Origin: GAS188 sp044445965
GTDB taxonomy: Bacteria; Pseudomonadota; Alphaproteobacteria; Rhizobiales; Beijerinckiaceae
DNA length: 18,604 bases
Direction: 5' to 3'
Assembly: GCA_044445965.1 (NCBI GenBank)
Contig: JBIOEJ010000117.1
Span: forward strand, 1-18,604
The translations under genes were made by a program, and so were the position numbers. A model generated the notes under the pieces. The model was given only the letters and a program-made list of their open reading frames with translations. It was not told the origin of the DNA and did not search any database. Numbering within the stretch: position 1 is the stretch's first letter; every line of letters starts with the position of its first letter. This document shows, piece by piece, positions 13,676 through 18,604 of the stretch.

Positions 13676-14673
13676 CTGCCGCGGGGGTCCAGCACCGCCT
13701 GCCCGATATCCACCAAAAGGTTGATGCCGATGAAGGCGGCGCCGATGAACAGGGTGAAGCCGAGGATGGCGTTGTAGTCGGATTGCAGGATCGAGTTGTA
13801 GGCGAAGGTGCCGACCCCCGGCCAGGCGAACACTGTCTCCACGACCACCGCATTGGCCAAAAGGGTGCCGAAGATCAGGCCGATCTGCGTCAGCGTGCCG
13901 ATCAGCGCGCTGCGCAGGATGTATTTCCACACCACCACCCGCCGCGGCAGACCCATGGCCTCCTGGTAGAATACGAAATTGCTCGACATCACACTGAGCA
14001 CGCCGGCGCGCGTGAAGCGCATGATCGTCGCCATCGCGGGGACCGCGAGCGTCAGCGCCGGCAAGGCGAGGTAGCGCAATGCCGAGAAGAAGGCCTGCCA
14101 ATCGCCGCGCAGCACCGCGTCCAGCGTGTAGAAGCCGGTGATCGGATCGGGACCCCAGCCGCCGATGCGACCCTGCACCGGCGTCAGGCCGAGCCACATG
14201 GAGAAGGAAAGCTGCAAGAGGATCGCCAGCCAGAACGCCGCCATCGCCAGCCCGGCGATGGTCACCACCCGCAGCGTATGGTCGAGCACCGAGTTGCGCC
14301 GCAACGCCGCCACCACGCCGAGCGGCAGCCCGGTCAGGATGGCGGCGATGATGGCGTAGAATGCGAGCTCGAAGGTTGCCGGCAGCCGCTCGAGCAGATC
14401 ATCGGCGACCGGGCGCTGGGTATAGAGGCTGATGCCCATGTTCCCGGTCGCCACATCGCCGATATAGCGAAGAAATTGCCGGGGCAGCGGCAGGTCCAGG
14501 CCGTAGCGGTGACGCAGCGCCTCCACCTGCTCGGCCGGCGCGTTCTCGCCCGCCATCACGCGGGCCGGATCGGCCGGGATGACGTGCGAGACCACGAACA
14601 CGATCAAGGTCAGGCCGAACAGGGTCGGCGGCATCCACAGGCAACGCCGCACCGCCAGCGCCAGAAGCCGCAT
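13672..14673 (-). CDS. Dipeptide-type ABC permease (DppB-like)
   Basis: This 333-residue inner-membrane permease has an N-terminal helix (about 16-33), SHVIPADPARVMAGENAP (29-46) and GNMGISLYTQRPV (77-89). Several hydrophobic segments follow, and the coupling loop is around 233-255. The C-terminal segment VVVETVFAWPGVGTFAYNSI (276-295) is characteristic. A periplasmic insertion at about 163-192 (around PDPITGFYTLD) is typical of DppB-type proteins that handle bulky peptide-like ligands. It starts at ATG 14673, seven bases after the binding-protein stop. It forms the translocation channel with the DppC-like permease. Confidence 0.95.
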   Translation of the reverse strand: MRLLALAVRRCLWMPPTLFGLTLIVFVVSHVIPADPARVMAGENAPAEQVEALRHRYGLDLPLPRQFLRYIGDVATGNMGISLYTQRPVADDLLERLPATFELAFYAIIAAILTGLPLGVVAALRRNSVLDHTLRVVTIAGLAMAAFWLAILLQLSFSMWLGLTPVQGRIGGWGPDPITGFYTLDAVLRGDWQAFFSALRYLALPALTLAVPAMATIMRFTRAGVLSVMSSNFVFYQEAMGLPRRVVVWKYILRSALIGTLTQIGLIFGTLLANAVVVETVFAWPGVGTFAYNSILQSDYNAILGFTLFIGAAFIGINLLVDIGQAVLDPRGR

Positions 14674-14680
14674 GTGCGGA

Positions 14681-16252
14681 TCAGGTTTCCATCACGGTCC
14701 AGCGCAGGTCCTGCGCATCGCCGATCGCGCAATAGCGGATCGATTTCACGTTCTTGGTGAACGGGCCGTAGTATTTCGTGTTGTCGATGAAAATTCCGGC
14801 GGCCTCATCCACCAGGATGCGCGACACCTCCTCGTAGATCGGCCGGCGCTGTTCCTGATCGGTGATCAGCAGCGCCTTGTCGGTCAGCTCGTCCACCTTT
14901 TCGTTCTTGTAGAAGCTGGCATTGCCGGCGCCGAAGTTGCGGCTGTGGAAGATGAAGCCGGTCCAGTTGTGGGGATCGGCGAAATAGGCGCTGCGCCACA
15001 AAGGTATCAGGTCGTGCGGCCGGTCGGGCACGTCCAGCTTCGGCGCGATGGTGGTGAACGGCTCGGTCACCACCTTGATGTCGAGCCCGAGCTTGGTGAC
15101 GCCGGCCTGCAGGATCTGCGATGCCTGCTCGCTCTGCGGATAGCCGCCCAGCGCGCCGATCTGCAGCGGCCGCATCTTCTCCTTCACCTGGCCGAGATAC
15201 CATTTCGCCTTGTCGAGATCGTAGCTGTAGCCCTTCAGGTCCTTGGGCGCCCCCCACATCGGATTGGGGATGATGCCGGCATTGCGCACCACCGTGCCGC
15301 CCAGGATACCGTTGATGAAGCCGTCATAATCGAAGGCGCAGCACAGCGCGCGGCGCATATTCGCGTCGTTCAGCGGCGGTCTGGCGTTGTTGATGATGAA
15401 GTAGAAGGTGCGCAGGATCTCCTGCTCGATGATGTTCACCTTGCCGGAGGCGCGCAGCCTTTCCACCTGCTCGGCCGGCAAGTAGCCGTCGGTGGTGTTG
15501 AACTCGCCCTGCATCACCCCCAGCACGCGCGTCGCCGTCTCCATGGAGACGCGGAAGTCGGCGTCGTCGATGGCGCCTGGGTGCCACCCGGCGAAATGAT
15601 CCTCGAAGCGCTCGCACTGGAAGCCGACGGCGGCGTCGAAGCGGCGCAGCCGATAGCTGCCCGAGCCCGCTTCGCTGCGGGTCAACCATGCGGCTCCCCA
15701 GTCGTCATTGGCCTCGTGCTGTTTCACCAGCTTCGAATTGACCACCCAGAGTTCCGACAGCACCCCCATGAACACGGCGGACGGTTTGGTCAGGTTGAAA
15801 CGTACCGTCCCCGCATCCAGCGCCTGCGTGCTGCCCGGCTTCACCATGTCCTGGAACAGCCCGTAAGCGCCCTTTTTCAGCGCCAGGATGCGGTCCATCG
15901 AATAGGCCACGTCCTCGGCCGTCAGCGGGCTGCCGTCGTGGAACTTCACTCCGGGCTTGAGGGTGAAGGTGTAGGTCTTGCCGTCAGGGGAGGGGTCGAC
16001 CTTCTCGGCGAGCCACATGATCAGCTTCACCGGATTGTCCACCCAGTGCACCAGCGCATCGTACATATTCAGCCGGATGGCGATGCGGCCGATGTCGAAC
16101 ACCTGGTGCGGGTCGAGGATGTCGTAGGGATTGTTGTTGGCGGTCACGAACCGCGTGCGCGCCGCCGCCCGCGCCGGCAACCCGGCTAGACCGAGCGCGG
16201 CACCGCCCGCCATCACGGCGCGGCGGCTGACAGGAAGAGATCCGTTCGACAT
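14681..16252 (-). CDS. Periplasmic dipeptide-type substrate-binding protein (SBP_bac_5)
   Basis: This 523-residue family 5 binding protein is the first gene of operon 2. The N-terminus VSRRAVMAGGAALGLAGLPA (8-27) has a twin arginine at 10-11 and a hydrophobic core, which suggests Tat export. The family core TFTLKPGVKFHDGSPLTAED (95-114) is clear. It shares only family-level similarity with the operon 1 binding protein, so the two importers probably take different solutes. ATG 16252 has a strong GGGGAGG five bases upstream (16258-16264), which settles the start. The open frame to 16342 has no such support. It delivers the ligand to the permease pair encoded immediately downstream. Confidence 0.95.
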   Translation of the reverse strand: MSNGSLPVSRRAVMAGGAALGLAGLPARAAARTRFVTANNNPYDILDPHQVFDIGRIAIRLNMYDALVHWVDNPVKLIMWLAEKVDPSPDGKTYTFTLKPGVKFHDGSPLTAEDVAYSMDRILALKKGAYGLFQDMVKPGSTQALDAGTVRFNLTKPSAVFMGVLSELWVVNSKLVKQHEANDDWGAAWLTRSEAGSGSYRLRRFDAAVGFQCERFEDHFAGWHPGAIDDADFRVSMETATRVLGVMQGEFNTTDGYLPAEQVERLRASGKVNIIEQEILRTFYFIINNARPPLNDANMRRALCCAFDYDGFINGILGGTVVRNAGIIPNPMWGAPKDLKGYSYDLDKAKWYLGQVKEKMRPLQIGALGGYPQSEQASQILQAGVTKLGLDIKVVTEPFTTIAPKLDVPDRPHDLIPLWRSAYFADPHNWTGFIFHSRNFGAGNASFYKNEKVDELTDKALLITDQEQRRPIYEEVSRILVDEAAGIFIDNTKYYGPFTKNVKSIRYCAIGDAQDLRWTVMET

Positions 16253-16257
16253 GTGCA

Positions 16258-16264
16258 CCTCCCC
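16258..16264 (-). promoter_or_regulatory. Strong ribosome binding site of operon 2
   Basis: GGGGAGG on the minus strand is five bases before ATG 16252. It is the best Shine-Dalgarno in the window and suggests high expression of the binding protein relative to the membrane parts. Confidence 0.7.
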
Positions 16265-16431
16265 GCGACAATTCAAGGCAAGGCAGAGGGCCCTGTCGCC
16301 GGACCCCGGCAAAGGCGAAAACCTCTGCGATCCATCATTCAAGGGACGGGTGCAGGGGTGGCCGGGCCCACGGGGCGGAGCCCTAATCTTGCTTGGTTGC
16401 GCGCATTCGACATTCCCGCCCCCGACTGCTC

Positions 16432-16460
16432 ATCATGCGCGACCGCGTGACCGATCGCAA
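16432..16460 (-). promoter_or_regulatory. Candidate operon 2 promoter with embedded inverted repeat
   Basis: On the minus strand TTGCGA (16455-16460) and CATGAT (16432-16437) are separated by exactly 17 bp. Each matches its sigma-70 consensus at four of six positions. The spacer overlaps an inverted repeat, GCGATCG with CGGTCGC (16439-16458, one G-T wobble), which could be an operator. The same repeat, about 31 bp past the stop of operon 3, could instead act as that operon's terminator, although no T tract follows. Confidence 0.25.
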
Positions 16461-16488
16461 GCGTCCGAGCTAGCCGGCAAAAGGAGAG

Positions 16489-17355
16489 CTAAGCCTTGAG
16501 CCCGGATGCCGCGACGCTCTTGATGAAGTAGCGCTGCAGGAACAGATAGACGAGCACGATGGGGGCGACCGACATGGTGGCGGCCGTCATCAGCATCGGG
16601 AAGTCGGTGCCATAGCGGTCATCCTGCAGGAGGGCCATGCCCAGCGACATGGTGCGCATCTGAGCGCTGTTGGTCGCCACCAGCGGCCAGAGCAGGCTGT
16701 CCCATTCTCCGAGGAAGCGCAGGATCGCCAGCGAGACGAGCGGCGTCACGTTCAGCGGCACGACGATGCGGAACAGGATGCGCCACTCCCCGGCCCCGTC
16801 GAGCCGCGCCGCCTCGATGAGCTCGTCCGGCATGCCCAGGAAGGCTTGCCGCATGAGGAAGATGCCGAAGCTCGAAATGGCGAAGGGAATGATGAGCCCG
16901 GCATAGGAATCGAGCCAGCCGAGGCTGCGCACGATGATGTATTGCGGGATCAGCACGACGATGAACGGCACCATCATGGTGGCGACGATGACGCCGAAGA
17001 ACAGATCGCGGCCGGGGAAGCGGTATTTGGCGAGCGCGTAGCCGGCGAGCGTCGAGAAGAACAGGTCGCACGCCGTCACCGTGCCGGCCACCACGACGCT
17101 GTTCCCGAAATAGCGCCCGAACGGGATCATGGCGAAGACGCGCCGCATGTTCTCGGCGAAATGCGGCTCGGGCGGAATCCACCAGAACGGCTTGTTGAAA
17201 ATGTCCTGCGGCGCCTTGAGCGCGGTGAGCACCATCCAGATCAGCGGCAGGGCGATGACGGCGCAGACGATGAGCAGCACGAGATGGGGCAGGATTTGCG
17301 AGCCGGGGGCGCTGCCCTGATCGTCGACGGCCGGCGCGATGTCCGACGCGGCCAT
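16489..17355 (-). CDS. CUT1-type sugar ABC permease (MalG/UgpE-like)
   Basis: This 288-residue inner-membrane protein is the second permease of a carbohydrate uptake type 1 importer. A first helix (about 23-45) is followed by the family's LKAPQDIF (46-53) and the periplasmic stretch around PEPHFAENM (62-70). Further hydrophobic segments then surround the EAA loop EAARLDGAGEWRILFRIVVP (181-200), which contacts the ATPase. The C-terminus LQRYFIKSVAASGLKA is typical (FVxGLTAGAVKG-like in MalG). ATG 17355 is three bases after the stop of the partner permease. No ATPase gene follows within the operon. CUT1 systems often share an MsmK/UgpC-type ATPase encoded elsewhere, or it may lie upstream beyond the edge. 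Confidence 0.94.
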   Translation of the reverse strand: MAASDIAPAVDDQGSAPGSQILPHLVLLIVCAVIALPLIWMVLTALKAPQDIFNKPFWWIPPEPHFAENMRRVFAMIPFGRYFGNSVVVAGTVTACDLFFSTLAGYALAKYRFPGRDLFFGVIVATMMVPFIVVLIPQYIIVRSLGWLDSYAGLIIPFAISSFGIFLMRQAFLGMPDELIEAARLDGAGEWRILFRIVVPLNVTPLVSLAILRFLGEWDSLLWPLVATNSAQMRTMSLGMALLQDDRYGTDFPMLMTAATMSVAPIVLVYLFLQRYFIKSVAASGLKA

Positions 17356-17358
17356 GGG

Positions 17359-18300
17359 TCAGACCTCTGCCACCGAGCGGTCCCGCAGCAAGCGGAATTG
17401 GACCGCGGTCAGCACCAGGAGGCCGAAGAACATCAGCACCGCGATCGCCGAGGCATAGCCCATGCGGTTGAAGCCGAAGGCGTTCTCGTAGATCAGGTAG
17501 GGCAGCACCTTGGTGGCGCCGGCCGGCCCGCCATCGGTCAAGGTATAGACGGCGCTGAAGGACTGCGTGGTGCGGATGATCGAGACCACCACGACGAACA
17601 ACAGATAGGGGCGCAGCAGCGGCAAGGTGATCCAGCGGAACAGGCGCCAGGCGCCGGCGCCGTCGATGCGCGCCGCCTCGTAGAAGCTCTTGGGGATCGC
17701 CTGCAGGCCGGCGAGGAAGACGACCATGTAATAGCCGGCGTTCTTCCACACCCCGACGATGATCAGGGCCGGCATGGCGAGCTTGGCGCTGTTGAGCCAT
17801 TGCAGATTGGTTATGCCGAAGGGCTCGGTGAACAGGAGATAGAGCCCGCCCACCGGCGCGAAGACGGCGCGCCAGATCATGGCGACCGCCACCATGCTCA
17901 GCACCACCGGCGTGAAGATGACGGCCTGGTAGAAGCCTCGCGCCTTGATGCGCCTGTCGAGCAGCAGGGCGAGGAAGAGGGAGAGCGGCAATTCGATGCT
18001 GAGGATGCCGAGCGTGTAGTAGAGCGTGATCGAGAGCGAGGCCTTGAAGTCGTCGTCGTCGAGCAGCAGCCGGTAATTGTTCAGCCCGACGAAGCGCGGC
18101 GGGCTGACGAGGTCCCACGAGGTCAAGCTGACCCAGAAGGCATTGGCGACCGGATAGATGAGAAAGACGGTAAAGAAGATCGCCGCCGGCAGGATCATCA
18201 ATATGCCCGTGCGGGCGTGACGATAGCGGCCTCGCTCAGAGGCGCGCCTTCGGGGACTGCCCCGAGCCTGTTTCAACGGATCGAGGCCGGCAGTCCGCAT
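17359..18300 (-). CDS. CUT1-type sugar ABC permease (MalF/UgpA-like)
   Basis: This 313-residue inner-membrane permease has a basic N-terminal tail (about 10-31), a first helix (about 32-56), and the family motif FVGLNNYRLLL (70-80). Further spans follow around 93-114, 125-147 and 175-199. The EAA loop EAARIDGAGAWRLFRWITLP (208-227) and the conserved TDGGPAGATKVLPYLIYENAF (255-275 region) are clear. The TDGGP motif is diagnostic of sugar permeases rather than peptide ones. ATG 18300 lies six bases after the binding-protein stop. It heterodimerises with the MalG-like protein. The sugar or polyol carried cannot be inferred. Confidence 0.94.
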   Translation of the reverse strand: MRTAGLDPLKQARGSPRRRASERGRYRHARTGILMILPAAIFFTVFLIYPVANAFWVSLTSWDLVSPPRFVGLNNYRLLLDDDDFKASLSITLYYTLGILSIELPLSLFLALLLDRRIKARGFYQAVIFTPVVLSMVAVAMIWRAVFAPVGGLYLLFTEPFGITNLQWLNSAKLAMPALIIVGVWKNAGYYMVVFLAGLQAIPKSFYEAARIDGAGAWRLFRWITLPLLRPYLLFVVVVSIIRTTQSFSAVYTLTDGGPAGATKVLPYLIYENAFGFNRMGYASAIAVLMFFGLLVLTAVQFRLLRDRSVAEV

Positions 18301-18306
18301 CCGCGA

Positions 18307-18604
18307 TCAGAGTGACAGCATCCGGTTGATGCTCTTGGCGAGATCGGGGACGACCTGCTCAGGCCGATCTCCGCTAGCGGAAATCCGGTCATAGGCCTTG
18401 GCTACATTGGTGGCGAGCTCGTTGAACTTGTGGGTTCGCGGCAGCGGCACGCCGATCTTCAGGTCCTCCAGGAAGGTGTTCATATAGGGGATGGCCTTCA
18501 CCTCGGGCAGCGCCTGGAAGCCCTTCCATGGCTGCACATATTGCGCCTCCTTGAACCAGAGCGCCCGGTTCTCGGGACGCTGCGTCATATAGGCCACGAA
18601 TTGC
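18307..18604 (-). CDS. Sugar-binding protein of the CUT1 importer, C-terminal part
   Basis: Only the last 98 or so residues are inside the window; the frame runs off the right edge. The readable part contains AYMTQRPENRALWFKEAQYV, a typical segment of family 1 extracytoplasmic sugar-binding proteins in which a helix ends the second lobe, and it closes with PEQVVPDLAKSINRMLSL. Its position directly before the two CUT1 permeases supports the assignment. The start and signal peptide are not visible. Confidence 0.8.
   Translation of the reverse strand, partial: QFVAYMTQRPENRALWFKEAQYVQPWKGFQALPEVKAIPYMNTFLEDLKIGVPLPRTHKFNELATNVAKAYDRISASGDRPEQVVPDLAKSINRMLSL

Noticed and set aside
16253..16488. 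Small gene between operons 3 and 2
   Set aside because: Short open frames exist, but none has a ribosome site, a domain or typical composition. The stretch is best explained as terminator and promoter region.

Overview
The window is GC-rich, densely packed DNA. The short palindromic intergenic repeats, the gene content and the NxTGA-type gene overlaps suggest an alphaproteobacterial chromosome, probably Hyphomicrobiales (Rhizobiales). This is an inference from style and family content; no ribosomal marker is present. About 16.9 kb of the 18.6 kb is devoted to solute uptake and its accessory enzymes, nearly all on the minus strand.

Layout. Positions 1-379 hold no convincing gene but are unusually rich in inverted repeats, including a concentric palindrome of about 100 nt at 148-249. 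A plus-strand membrane-anchored diguanylate cyclase follows (416-1423). Positions 1424-1650 hold a palindromic repeat and a terminator-like hairpin. Operon 1 (minus, 9105 down to 1651) encodes M20 hydrolase, dipeptide-type binding protein, two permeases, a fused two-domain ATPase, and a second M20-like protein. Almost every junction overlaps. A GntR/UTRA regulator (9184-9942, plus) diverges from it across a 78-bp AT-rich gap with a candidate operator. The gap at 9943-10118 carries a second copy of the palindromic repeat. Operon 2 (minus, 16252 down to 10119) encodes a second dipeptide-type importer with separate ATPases, ending in a short-chain dehydrogenase. Operon 3 (minus, from beyond the right edge to 16489) is a CUT1-type sugar importer: the C-terminal part of a binding protein and two permeases. 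No ATPase for it is in the window.

How they may work together. Operon 1 looks like a ligand-responsive uptake-and-hydrolysis unit: an oligopeptide or acylated amino-acid-like solute is bound, imported by the ABC complex, and cut by M20 amidohydrolases under GntR control. Operon 2 looks like import followed by an NAD(P)-dependent redox step. The substrates cannot be read from the sequence.

Most interesting points: the first-strand end member of operon 1 (1651-2868) is an M20-fold protein in which three canonical metal-ligand positions are changed; two M20 proteins bracket one importer; the left-edge palindrome is unexplained by any gene; and a matched pair of about 90-nt palindromic repeats sits at both convergent gene ends. 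I did not find a clearly new defence, mobile or RNA-guided system.
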